From Thomasclavelia spiroformis (GTDB lineage Bacteria; Bacillota_I; Bacilli_A; Erysipelotrichales; Coprobacillaceae), in the NCBI GenBank assembly GCA_018369555.1, contig JAGZCC010000015.1, positions 1-41,347 on the forward strand: a stretch of DNA of 41,347 bases. Reading direction: 5' to 3'. Shown piece by piece: positions 31,484-40,249 of this stretch. The notes below the pieces were generated by a model that made no database searches, was not told where the DNA came from, and was given only the letters and a program-made list of their open reading frames with translations. The stretch's first letter is position 1. Each line of letters opens with the position of its first letter. The position numbers were made by a program, and so were the translations under genes.

Positions 31484-32143
31484 ATGTTAAGAAGTAATTT
31501 TGAAAAAGATTTAAATAAGTTACATGTTGATCTTGATAAAATGTGTCATTTGGTTATTTTAGCAATTGAAAATTGTATAGCTGCTTTTAAAAGTGGTGAT
31601 CGTGATTTGTGTCGTGATATTTTAGCTGGGGATAAAGTTATCAATGATATGGAAAGAACGATTGAAGCACGTTGTTTATCACTGATTTTAAAGCAACAAC
31701 CAATTGCAAGTGATTTAAGAAATGTTTCGACAGCTTTGAAAGTAGTTACGGATTTAGAAAGAATTGGAGATCAAGGTGCTGATATTGCAGAAATTTTACT
31801 AGAAACAGATGTCAAAAGTCCATATAAAATGGTTGAACATATCCCTAATATGGCTGCTTTAGCTAGAGATATGGTTAAAGGAGCTATTGAAGCATTTCAT
31901 GAACATGATTTGAAAAAAACAAAAGAAATAAAAAAAATGGAAGATAAAATGGATGGATTATTTGAAGAAGTTAAGGTAGAATTAGTACAGATAGTAAAAG
32001 AAGTAGTTGATAATATTGATATTGTTATTAATTTCTTAATGATTGCTAAATATTTTGAAAGAATTGGGGATCATGCTGTTAATATTTGTGAATGGGTGGA
32101 GTTTAATCAAACTGGAACAGTTGATAATTATCGTCTAATTTAG
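31484..32143 (+). CDS. phoU: Phosphate-signalling regulator PhoU
   Basis: A 219-residue helical protein made of two PhoU repeats (about 1-105 and 115-215). Signatures are RDILAGDKVINDMERTIE in the first and KKMEDKMDGLFEEV in the second, with KVVTDLERIGDQGADI and KYFERIGDHAVNI as the metal-binding repeat motifs. PhoU links Pst transport to PhoR activity, restraining the Pho response when phosphate is plentiful. GGAGAG lies nine bases before the ATG. The operon order pstB-phoU-phoB-phoR places sensor, transporter and regulator under one promoter. Confidence 0.94.
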   Translation: MLRSNFEKDLNKLHVDLDKMCHLVILAIENCIAAFKSGDRDLCRDILAGDKVINDMERTIEARCLSLILKQQPIASDLRNVSTALKVVTDLERIGDQGADIAEILLETDVKSPYKMVEHIPNMAALARDMVKGAIEAFHEHDLKKTKEIKKMEDKMDGLFEEVKVELVQIVKEVVDNIDIVINFLMIAKYFERIGDHAVNICEWVEFNQTGTVDNYRLI

Positions 32144-32154
32144 GAGGAACGGGA

Positions 32155-32838
32155 ATGAATGCACGTATATTTGTAATTGAAGATGATGAAAATATTAGGG
32201 AAATTATAAATTTAGCATTAGTTAGTAATGGTTATGAAGTAGTATTGTTTGATAATGCTATTGATGCTTTAGAGCAAATGAAAAAAGAAATACCTGAACT
32301 TGCAATCTTTGACTTAATGTTACCGAAGATGAATGGAATTGAGGCAATTAAAAAAATTAGAGAAACAAATAATGAATTACCAATTTTAATATTAAGCGCT
32401 AAAGATCGTGAGATAGATAAAGTGAATGGGTTAGATAGTGGATCAGATGATTATATGACAAAACCATTTGGAATTCTTGAATTACAGGCTCGTGTTCGTT
32501 CTTTACTTAGACGCCATGTCACAAGTGATGTTATAAAAACTAAACATCTTGTAGTTGATAAACAAACAAGAATAATAAAGCTAGATGGTAAAAAATTAGA
32601 ATTAACAAATAAAGAATATCAATTATTAGTTTATCTAATGGATAATAAACATCGAGTTGTAGAACGAGAAGAATTATTGAATGAGATATGGGGATATGAT
32701 TTCATGGGGGAATCTCGTGCACTTGATGTCCATATTCGTGCGTTACGGAGTAAGTTAAATGATGATGGTCATAAGTATATTAAAACAATTCGTAGTGTAG
32801 GATATCGTTTCTACGAAGAGGGTGATGATAGTGAATAA
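32155..32838 (+). CDS. phoB: OmpR/PhoB-type response regulator (PhoB/PhoP)
   Basis: A 227-residue regulator: receiver domain about 1-120 with the phospho-acceptor Asp53 in FDLMLPKMNG, the Thr/Ser-Lys pair in ILSAKDREID, and a winged-helix DNA-binding domain about 130-225 (VHIRALRSKLN). AGGAGG lies before the ATG. The stop overlaps the kinase start region by eight bases. By position it is the regulator of the pst operon and would bind the 11-base repeats upstream of pstS. Confidence 0.92.
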   Translation: MNARIFVIEDDENIREIINLALVSNGYEVVLFDNAIDALEQMKKEIPELAIFDLMLPKMNGIEAIKKIRETNNELPILILSAKDREIDKVNGLDSGSDDYMTKPFGILELQARVRSLLRRHVTSDVIKTKHLVVDKQTRIIKLDGKKLELTNKEYQLLVYLMDNKHRVVEREELLNEIWGYDFMGESRALDVHIRALRSKLNDDGHKYIKTIRSVGYRFYEEGDDSE

Positions 32839-34513
32839 AACAATACTCCGCTATTTTTTAACGGTATTGATAGTTACACTGGGATTGTCTTCAAGTATAT
32901 CGATGGTGATTTTATCTGATATAATGTTAGAAAATACCAAACACGATATGCTTTATGCAGTTAAATTAGTTGAATATCAATTAGATCCTCAAAATAATTT
33001 AAAATCACAAGTCGATGCATTAAATCCGCTTGCATATAATTCACATACTAGATTAACCGTTATTGATGATGATGGAACAGTATTAGCTGATAGCGGGAAT
33101 GAAGGATTGAAAGAGAATCATAAAGGTCGTGAAGAAGTAAAGCAAGCTTTAAAAGAAGGTACTGGTTATGCTAGACGTTATTCTAATACAGTGAAAAGAA
33201 ATATGTTATATGTAGCACTCTATAATAATGATTTTATTATTCGTTTAGCTTTACCGTATAATGGTATTTTTGATAATTTAACAACTTTAATTAAACCAAT
33301 GGGAATAGGTGTTTTAATTTCTTTAGCTGTTGCAGTTATTCTTTCAAAGCGTTTTGCTAATACGCTAACTGCACCGATTAATGATATTACAAATCAAATT
33401 ACAAAAATGAAAGAATATCGAGAATTAGAATTTGGTTATTATAAATATGATGAATTTAATATTATTGCATCAAAACTTGAAGAACAGGCATTAACAATTA
33501 AAGATACAATGAATAAATTAAAAGATCAACAAATCAAAATCAATGGAATTTTAGATCAGATGAAAGAAGGGTTTATTCTTTTAGATGAAGATTTAAAAGT
33601 ATTGATGATTAATCGTAAAGCAGCAAAATTATATAATAATACGATAGAATTAAATCATTCAATTAAAGATTATATTTTTGATTTTAAAATTATTAGAGCT
33701 TTGGATAGTTTAAGTGATGAACAACAAATTATTTTATTAGAAAAAGATAAACATTATTACAATTGTTATGTTGCAAGAGTAAATTATGGGGTGACTTTAT
33801 TATTTGTAAATATCACAGATCAGCATAATGCTATGAAGATGCGCCAAGAATTTTTTTCCAATGTTTCACATGAGTTAAAAACGCCAATAACATCAATTAG
33901 AGGATATAGTGAGTTATTAGAAACAGGTGTTATTAATGATGAACAAGCGACAAAAAAGGCATTAGAAAAAATACATACTGAAGTAAATAATATGTCTAAT
34001 TTAATTAATGATATTTTAATGATATCAAGGTTAGAAAATAAGGATATTGATGTAATTAAACATCCGGTTCATATTGAGGCATTGATAAGTGAAATACTTG
34101 ATACAATGAAAGTTGAAATTGATAAAAGAAAATTAACGGTTTATAAAGATATAAATGATATTATTTATTTATCTAATCATCAACATATGTATCAATTGTT
34201 AAGTAATTTAATTACTAATGCGATTAAATATAATAAAAAAAGTGGAAGTATTACAATTAAAGTATATGAAGTGGAATATAATATTATAATTGAGGTAAGT
34301 GATACAGGAAGAGGAATTTCTAAAATTGATCAAGGTCGTGTTTTTGAACGTTTCTTTAGATGTGATGAAGGACGTGACAAAGAAACCGGAGGAACTGGTC
34401 TTGGCTTAGCTATAGTAAAACATATTGTACAGTATTATCAGGGGAATATTGTATTAAAAAGTAAGTTAGAAAAGGGAACTACTTTTAAAGTGATTTTACC
34501 TAAGGAAATATGA
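32831..34513 (+). CDS. phoR: PhoR-type sensor histidine kinase
   Basis: A 560-residue membrane kinase. GTG 32831 is preferred over ATG 32825 because GAGGG at 32818-32822 is well spaced from it and leaves a typical MNKTILRYFLTV start. One transmembrane helix lies at about 6-32 and another at about 155-173, flanking a roughly 120-residue outside sensor. A PAS region follows (about 235-325), then the HisKA domain with the phospho-histidine His347 in NVSHELKTPITS. The ATPase domain has NLITNAIKYN, DTGRGIS and GGTGLGLAIV. The overlap with phoB implies coupled translation. A terminator follows, closing the operon. Confidence 0.92.
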   Translation: MNKTILRYFLTVLIVTLGLSSSISMVILSDIMLENTKHDMLYAVKLVEYQLDPQNNLKSQVDALNPLAYNSHTRLTVIDDDGTVLADSGNEGLKENHKGREEVKQALKEGTGYARRYSNTVKRNMLYVALYNNDFIIRLALPYNGIFDNLTTLIKPMGIGVLISLAVAVILSKRFANTLTAPINDITNQITKMKEYRELEFGYYKYDEFNIIASKLEEQALTIKDTMNKLKDQQIKINGILDQMKEGFILLDEDLKVLMINRKAAKLYNNTIELNHSIKDYIFDFKIIRALDSLSDEQQIILLEKDKHYYNCYVARVNYGVTLLFVNITDQHNAMKMRQEFFSNVSHELKTPITSIRGYSELLETGVINDEQATKKALEKIHTEVNNMSNLINDILMISRLENKDIDVIKHPVHIEALISEILDTMKVEIDKRKLTVYKDINDIIYLSNHQHMYQLLSNLITNAIKYNKKSGSITIKVYEVEYNIIIEVSDTGRGISKIDQGRVFERFFRCDEGRDKETGGTGLGLAIVKHIVQYYQGNIVLKSKLEKGTTFKVILPKEI

Positions 34514-34515
34514 AA

Positions 34516-34546
34516 AAAAGCATATCAATGCATATGCTTTTATTTT
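34516..34546 (+). terminator. Terminator after phoR
   Basis: AAAAGCATAT (34516-34525) pairs with ATATGCTTTT (34532-34541), 6-base loop, then TATTTT. Confidence 0.85.
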
Positions 34547-34580
34547 GTTAATTTAAAGTTAATAAAATAGTGGTATATTA

Positions 34581-34586
34581 TATAAT
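34581..34586 (+). promoter_or_regulatory. -10 of the DegV gene
   Basis: TATAAT, 22 bases before the DegV start. The -35 region holds TTAATT and TTAATA spaced 11 bases apart (34548, 34559), which may be chance in AT-rich DNA. Confidence 0.5.
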
Positions 34587-34608
34587 AATATAGAGTGAGG
34601 GAAATATT

Positions 34609-35502
34609 ATGTATAAAATTGTTACTGATGGATCATGTGATTTAAGTGTTGAACGTATAAAAGAATTAGATATTGAAGTTATACCATTTTATGTATCTAC
34701 GGATGGCATTAATCATCAAAAGGAAGTTGTTGATTTAGATATTAGAGATTTTTATCAATTTATGGTTGATAATCCTAAAGTGTTTCCTAAGACATCAATG
34801 CCATCGATTCAAGATTATTTAGATGTATTTATGCCAATTTTGAAAGCTGGTAATGATATTATTTGTATTTGTATTTCAACTAAATTTTCAGGTTCCTTTA
34901 ATTCGGCAATTAATGCTAAGAATATATTATTAGATAATTATCCGGATGCTAAAATTGAAATAATTGATGCAACTGTTAATACCGTTTTACAGGGAATGTT
35001 AATTGAAGAGGCCGTAATTAAGAAGAATTTAGGTGCTAGTTTTGAAGAAACAGTTAGTTATGTAAATGAAATTAAAAAAACTGGTAGAATATTCTTTACT
35101 ATTGATGGTATGGATTATTTAGTTCATGGTGGGCGTGTTGGTAAATTATCTGGAATTGCAGCTGGAGCTTTAGGGATTAAACCACTCATCTTATTAAAGG
35201 AAGGTGAGATATTTAATAATGGTATAACTAGAGGTAGAAAGAAATCAAAGCAAAAAATAATTGAACAAATTATTAGTTATTTTAAAGATAATCGATTCGA
35301 TGTAGATGATTATCGTTTCTGTGTGGGATTTGGATATAATTATGATGAAGCAAAAGAATTCAAGGATAATTTTGTAGCTGCATTAAAAGAGTTTGAACCT
35401 AATTTTAATGATGAAGTTTATATTCGTCAGATTGGAGCAACAATTGGTGTTCATACAGGTCCTCATCCTATTGGTGTAGGGCTATTAAAGAAATATAAAT
35501 AA
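34609..35502 (+). CDS. DegV family fatty-acid-binding protein
   Basis: A 297-residue cytoplasmic protein of the DegV/FakB family. FakB proteins bind a fatty acid and present it to the kinase FakA for phosphorylation and use in lipid synthesis. Family sites are VTDGSCDL near residue 5, KTSMPSIQDY near 61, ISTKFSGSFNSA near 88, DYLVHGGRVGKLSG near 172 and the C-terminal GVHTGPHPIGVG with its conserved His. TGAGGGAAA precedes the ATG. No fakA gene is present here. A transcription unit of its own, ended by a long palindrome. Confidence 0.9.
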   Translation: MYKIVTDGSCDLSVERIKELDIEVIPFYVSTDGINHQKEVVDLDIRDFYQFMVDNPKVFPKTSMPSIQDYLDVFMPILKAGNDIICICISTKFSGSFNSAINAKNILLDNYPDAKIEIIDATVNTVLQGMLIEEAVIKKNLGASFEETVSYVNEIKKTGRIFFTIDGMDYLVHGGRVGKLSGIAAGALGIKPLILLKEGEIFNNGITRGRKKSKQKIIEQIISYFKDNRFDVDDYRFCVGFGYNYDEAKEFKDNFVAALKEFEPNFNDEVYIRQIGATIGVHTGPHPIGVGLLKKYK

Positions 35503-35507
35503 TAAAG

Positions 35508-35549
35508 TTTTAGGGTCATTCAATTTCATGAAATTGAATGACCCTAAAA
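35508..35549. terminator. 42-base perfect palindrome, bidirectional terminator
   Basis: Two perfect 21-base arms, 35508-35528 and 35529-35549, with T4 and A5 at the ends. It lies between the convergent DegV and histidine kinase genes. Same size and layout as the palindrome at 13003-13044. Confidence 0.85.
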
Positions 35550-35572
35550 ACATTTTAATTTAATAAAATTAC

Positions 35573-37657
35573 TTATTTTTTAAAAATAACGATAACCTTA
35601 AATAAATCACCATCAATTTTTATTTTAAATATACCATTTTGTAATTCAGTAAAGATTTTAGCGATTGCTAATCCCAATCCGCTACCTTTATTATTTCTAG
35701 ATATGTCTCCTTGAACAAAACGTTCTACTAATCTTTCTTCACTGATTTTAATTTCGTTAGCTGAAATGTTTTTAAAAACTATTTCAATACAATCATTATA
35801 ATCATTAATTTCAATATATACACGAGTATTATCTAATGCGTATCTACTAATGTTAATAAGTAAATTCTCAAAAATACGATATGTTTTTAAACTATCTAAG
35901 GCGAGAATTATTTTTTTATTTGGATATTTAGTTTTAAAAATTAGATGTTTTTTTTCAAAATAATCATTTAATTCAAATTTAGCTTGTTGAACTAAAGCAA
36001 CAATATCAACATCGACAATATTTAGTTTAACATTTCCGCTATTAATTTTACTTATTTCAAATAAATCATCAATTAAATTTTTTAAACGTAGAGAGTTATG
36101 ATCTAAAGTGGCTATATAATCTTTTCTTTTATTAACATCAAGATTTTCATCTTTCAATAAATCGATATATGTTATGATGGAAGTTAGTGGCGTTTTTAAA
36201 TCATGGGATACATTAGTAATTAATTCTGTTTTTAATTTTTGAGATTTTACTTCTTTATTAACTGCTTTTTCAAAACTATCTTTAATATTTGCAAATTCAT
36301 ATCCTAAAGAATTAAAGATACCAATATCATCATGAATGGTTACATTAAAGTCGCCATTAGATAATTTATGTAGTGCATTTAATAAAATTTGATAATCTTT
36401 TTTAAATTCATCTAGGTTCTTTTTAAAGATAATAAATAATATTATCGAATAAATTAAAGCAAGAATAATTCCATACGTAAAAAAGCAACATATAATAGAG
36501 ATTACCAAAAGATTTATTAAAACAATTTTTATAATTAGTTTATTGCCATTATTACTAAAATCAAATGAATTAATTTTATTAACATATTTTTTAATCGTTT
36601 TAAATAACCACACACAAACTGTATCATTTTTTAGTACATTACTTAATCCTTTGTTAAAAATAGCTTTTAAATAATAAACGCTAAACATACATAAAAATAA
36701 AAAAGTTGCCCAAGAAGCAATGTTCATAATTGCTAAAATTATTTGACTATAATTTTTTGAAACAAACCGCATTAGTTTTTCTAAATAATATCCATTTAAA
36801 GTATCTATCATCAAACCATATAAAATAATGATGATACTAGAGAAACCAAGAATGATTAGAGATATTAAAATTTCAAATTTAATTTTAGTTAAATTGTTAA
36901 AAATTGCAATTTCTTTTTCGATAGCATATGGATAAACTAATATATATAGACAAACAATTCCGACAACAATAGCTGCAATTGGTAGTATATTTTTTAAATT
37001 TGTAGTTGTTGAATTTAGGCCACTATAAAAAGTAACGGTATCTATAGAATTTGTTGTTAATTTAGCGGGAATAGCAAAATAAACAGTAAAATTAGTTGGA
37101 TTATGTAATATATAATCATCATCATATGTTTCAAGATATTGGAAATAAGTTTGTTTAAAATTATTCCATACTAGAGAAAAATTTAAGTTTTGTGAATTTT
37201 TGCATCCTAACGAATCATAGCTGACATCACCATTTTCGTCAAAGGATAATTTTAAATACCATTGATATTTATTTTGTAAAGCAGGATTATTTTGAAGTGT
37301 TTTTAAATCATCGTTAGTATTACCTAAACTATTATTATTTCCTTCAGCATAATATTTTGTATTCTTTTTTTCTAAGGATATTTCACGACTATATAAAATA
37401 GCATCTTGATAAAATGAATTTGTTGCCTCCTTATTTGCAGTGATATATTTTGATATACCTTCTTTTTTAGATACGTTATCTAGTTGAAAACTTAGTGAAT
37501 AAACATTTTCTAGAACATCATATAAAATATTATTATTACTAAAGTTTGGCTTCTTTTTTTCACTTTGCATGATATCATAACTATAATAAATGCCAAGGCT
37601 ACTAATTAATAATAAGGAAACAGTTATAATATAAAATATAGTTTTCTTTTTATTCAT
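35573..37657 (-). CDS. Large multi-TM sensor histidine kinase
   Basis: A 694-residue kinase. An N-terminal helix (about 7-26) is followed by a roughly 190-residue outside domain, then hydrophobic segments at about 223-243, 261-285, 305-331 and 375-411. A HAMP-like linker follows (ALHKLSNGDFNVTI). HisKA has the phospho-histidine His485 in NVSHDLKTPLTS, and the ATPase domain ends in GSGLGLAIAK. The G1 box, usually D-x-G-x-G, reads KNISANEIK here, a change also seen in VanS-like kinases. The start overlaps the regulator by eight bases, so the pair is coupled. The stimulus is unknown; a cell-envelope role is plausible for this type. Confidence 0.88.
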   Translation of the reverse strand: MNKKKTIFYIITVSLLLISSLGIYYSYDIMQSEKKKPNFSNNNILYDVLENVYSLSFQLDNVSKKEGISKYITANKEATNSFYQDAILYSREISLEKKNTKYYAEGNNNSLGNTNDDLKTLQNNPALQNKYQWYLKLSFDENGDVSYDSLGCKNSQNLNFSLVWNNFKQTYFQYLETYDDDYILHNPTNFTVYFAIPAKLTTNSIDTVTFYSGLNSTTTNLKNILPIAAIVVGIVCLYILVYPYAIEKEIAIFNNLTKIKFEILISLIILGFSSIIIILYGLMIDTLNGYYLEKLMRFVSKNYSQIILAIMNIASWATFLFLCMFSVYYLKAIFNKGLSNVLKNDTVCVWLFKTIKKYVNKINSFDFSNNGNKLIIKIVLINLLVISIICCFFTYGIILALIYSIILFIIFKKNLDEFKKDYQILLNALHKLSNGDFNVTIHDDIGIFNSLGYEFANIKDSFEKAVNKEVKSQKLKTELITNVSHDLKTPLTSIITYIDLLKDENLDVNKRKDYIATLDHNSLRLKNLIDDLFEISKINSGNVKLNIVDVDIVALVQQAKFELNDYFEKKHLIFKTKYPNKKIILALDSLKTYRIFENLLINISRYALDNTRVYIEINDYNDCIEIVFKNISANEIKISEERLVERFVQGDISRNNKGSGLGLAIAKIFTELQNGIFKIKIDGDLFKVIVIFKK

Positions 37658-38366
37658 GGCTTGTTTGTTTTTCTATTTTATACCCAACATCCCAAACTAC
37701 TTTTAAGTATTGTGGGTTACTTGGGTTGATTTCAATTTTTTCACGTAAATTTCGAATATGAACCATAACTGTTTCGGTATTAATTGCAGCTTCATGCCAA
37801 ACGTTTTCATAAATTTGTTCACTTGAAAAAACTCGTCCTGGTTTTTCCATAAGTAATTCAAGAATTTTTAATTCAATAGGGGTAACTTTTATAATTTTAC
37901 CATCAACACTGACTTCTTTAGTATCAATATCTAATTCAAGACCACCAACTATGTATTTGTTTTTATTTTCTTGTTTTTGATTAATTATATTTAAAAATTT
38001 GTGATATCGGCGTAATTGTGAAGAAACTCTGGCTAATAATTCCATTGGTACAAATGGTTTGGTTACATAATCATCGCCACCAATATTTAAGCCAGTGATT
38101 TTATCAATATCTTCTGATTTTGCAGATAAAAAAATAATTGGAAAATCATATTGTTCCCGAATTTTCATAGTCATTTCAATCCCATCCATAATTGGCATCA
38201 TAATATCAACAATGGCCAAATGAATTGGATTTTGTTCAATGATTTTAAGGCCCTCTAGGCCATTATTTGCAATATAGACATTATAATTTTGACTTTTTAA
38301 ATATATTTCAATTGCTTTAGCAATTTCTGTTTCATCTTCTACAACTAAAATATTATCTTGATTCAT
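37650..38366 (-). CDS. OmpR-family response regulator
   Basis: A 238-residue regulator paired with the kinase downstream. The frame is open further upstream to 38465, but the ATG at 38366 is chosen: AAGGAAGG stands before it and it opens the receiver domain directly (NILVVEDE). The receiver has Asp54 in VDIMMPIMDG and the SAKSED switch region; the C-terminal winged helix has VMVHIRNLREKIE and ends VVWDVGYKIE. Related in type to VanR/PhoP regulators. Target genes are not evident; the TVP38-like gene just upstream on the same strand is a candidate only by position. Confidence 0.92.
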   Translation of the reverse strand: MNQDNILVVEDETEIAKAIEIYLKSQNYNVYIANNGLEGLKIIEQNPIHLAIVDIMMPIMDGIEMTMKIREQYDFPIIFLSAKSEDIDKITGLNIGGDDYVTKPFVPMELLARVSSQLRRYHKFLNIINQKQENKNKYIVGGLELDIDTKEVSVDGKIIKVTPIELKILELLMEKPGRVFSSEQIYENVWHEAAINTETVMVHIRNLREKIEINPSNPQYLKVVWDVGYKIEKQTSHE

Positions 38367-38442
38367 TTTTACATTCCTTCCTTTAATATTAATATTATAA
38401 TGTTTAAATATTAAGAATGGAATAAATGATTCAAAAAATTTT

Positions 38443-39108
38443 CTAAAGATTTTTTTTATATACATAAATTTTATAAATTAATAATCCTAAAATTGAAATA
38501 GCACCAGTAATAATAAAAACCCAGATAGTCAATTGATAATTTTGATTTGATAAAGCACTACCGCTGATTGTACTTGTAATAATGGAAGGAATTCTGGCGA
38601 TTGATGTAATTGCTAAAAAGGTTGTAAGTTCTAATCTAGTAAATGGTGCTAGATAAGTAATAAGATCTTTTGGGGTTCCTGGGATGAAAAAGATGATAAA
38701 AATTATTATCTCTAAATGTTTTTCTTTTTTTAAAAAATTTATTTGATTTATTTTATTAGTGTCATAAAATTTATTAATAAATTTTATTCCGTATTTATTA
38801 AGAAGACCATAAATAATAATTGTTCCTATAATTGTTCCTAGTAAGCAGGTGATTAAACCTTCAAAAGTACCATAGCTAAAACCAGCTGCTACCTCAATTA
38901 CTTCACCAGGTAGAAATACAAAGATTACTTGAAAAGCCATAATCAATATTAATATTACTTTTCCTAAATTTCCAAATTTCATTAATTCTTTTTTTAATAT
39001 AACTGGATTTCCTGCAAAGGTTTTAAAAATTTTATAAATAACTAAACAAAATGCAATCACTAGCATGATATTTATTAATATAATAAAGTTTTTTTTATGT
39101 TTATGCAT
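38443..39108 (-). CDS. TVP38/TMEM64 (DedA-like) membrane protein
   Basis: A 221-residue integral membrane protein with the VTT domain. The ATG at 39108 is chosen because GAGGTGA precedes it at five bases; a longer frame extends upstream to 39171 without support. Family features are FLPGEVIEVAAGFSYG near residue 67, GTIIGTIIIYGLL near 92 and FFIPGTPKDLITYLAPF near 140, the F-x-PG-x-P motif typical of this group. Proteins of the DedA/TVP38 family act in membrane lipid flipping and envelope homeostasis. It lies 76 bases upstream of the response regulator on the same strand and may share its transcript. Confidence 0.87.
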   Translation of the reverse strand: MHKHKKNFIILINIMLVIAFCLVIYKIFKTFAGNPVILKKELMKFGNLGKVILILIMAFQVIFVFLPGEVIEVAAGFSYGTFEGLITCLLGTIIGTIIIYGLLNKYGIKFINKFYDTNKINQINFLKKEKHLEIIIFIIFFIPGTPKDLITYLAPFTRLELTTFLAITSIARIPSIITSTISGSALSNQNYQLTIWVFIITGAISILGLLIYKIYVYKKNL

Positions 39109-39185
39109 ATTGTTCACCTCGTTATTAGTATAGACAGTTAATCTAAAACATAACGGAAAAAAGCTAAACAAAGTTATAAAAAAGT

Positions 39186-39212
39186 ATAAAAAAAAGCTGT
39201 TTTTACAGCTTT
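39186..39212 (-). terminator. Terminator of lysC-asd
   Basis: On the - strand AAAGCTGT (39212-39205) pairs with ACAGCTTT (39200-39193), 4-base loop, then T5. It overlaps the asd stop codon. Confidence 0.85.
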
Positions 39213-40245
39213 ATAGTAATCCCATTTCGATCATTTTTAATCCAATATCAATTGAATTATATGCAGCACCTTTCATTAATTGATCGGCAACAATCCATAA
39301 ACTCAAAGCGTTTGGATTATCCAAATCTTTACGAACACGTCCTACATGAACTAATTCATCACCTACAAATAAATTTACCATTGGATATATTTGATTTTCA
39401 ATATCATCATATAGCTCAACACCAGTCGAATTTTTTAACAATTCAAATACTTTATCAATCTCAATAGGTTTTTTAGTTTCAATATAAACTGATTCTGAAT
39501 GCCCACGTAAAACAGGAACTCGAACACAAGTAGCATTAACTTTAATATCTTTGTTAAAGATTTTTTTAGTTTCATTAACCATTTTCATTTCTTCTTTAGT
39601 AAAATGATTGTCTAAATTAAACACATCTACTTGTGGTATGCAGTTAAAAGCAATTGGAAAATGTTTTTTGTCACTAGCACAAGGTAATGTTTTGGCGATA
39701 GGTTCTTTACCATCTAAAACTTCTTGTGATTGACGATATAGTTCTTCCATTCCTGCAACTCCAGCTCCAGAAACTGCTTGATATGTTGAAACAATGATTC
39801 TTTCAATATCAAAATATTCGTTTAAACGATTTAATGCACTTACCATTTGAATAGTAGTACAGTTAGGATTAGCAATAATTCCTTTATGATTTTTTAATGC
39901 TTCGGAATTTACTTCTGGTACAACTAAAGGAACATCAGGATCCATTCTAAAATGACTAGTATTATCGATATTGATACAACCATTTTTAATAGCATATGGC
40001 ATATATTTTGCAGAAATATTTCCACCAGCTGACCAAAATGCTACGTCAATACCTTCAAAACTATTTTCTGTTAATTCTTCAACAGTAAATTTATAATTTT
40101 CAAATTCAACAACTTTTCCTGCACTTCTACTAGAAGCTAATAGTTTAATACTTTCAAAAGGAAAGTTGAATTGAAAAATGCATTTTAACATTTCTCTTCC
40201 TACTGCTCCAGTAGCGCCAACAATAGCAACCTTATATTTTTTCAT
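39211..40245 (-). CDS. asd: Aspartate-semialdehyde dehydrogenase
   Basis: Reduces aspartyl-4-phosphate to aspartate-4-semialdehyde for lysine/diaminopimelate, threonine and methionine synthesis. At 344 residues it has the usual length. The NADP-binding loop is GATGAVGREM (10-19), the catalytic cysteine is Cys129 in NPNCTT, the active-site Gln is in STYQAVSGAG (153-162) and the base is His249 in LRGHSE. It starts four bases after the lysC stop, with GGAAGGGGA as ribosome binding site inside the end of lysC. Together they form lysC-asd, the first two steps of the aspartate pathway. Confidence 0.95.
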   Translation of the reverse strand: MKKYKVAIVGATGAVGREMLKCIFQFNFPFESIKLLASSRSAGKVVEFENYKFTVEELTENSFEGIDVAFWSAGGNISAKYMPYAIKNGCINIDNTSHFRMDPDVPLVVPEVNSEALKNHKGIIANPNCTTIQMVSALNRLNEYFDIERIIVSTYQAVSGAGVAGMEELYRQSQEVLDGKEPIAKTLPCASDKKHFPIAFNCIPQVDVFNLDNHFTKEEMKMVNETKKIFNKDIKVNATCVRVPVLRGHSESVYIETKKPIEIDKVFELLKNSTGVELYDDIENQIYPMVNLFVGDELVHVGRVRKDLDNPNALSLWIVADQLMKGAAYNSIDIGLKMIEMGLL

Positions 40246-40249
40246 TTTT

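Noticed and set aside
34548..34564. Two TTAAT-type hexamers 11 bases apart before the DegV gene, like a half PhoP box
   Set aside because: Only two weak hexamers in AT-rich DNA and no link of DegV to phosphate; probably chance.
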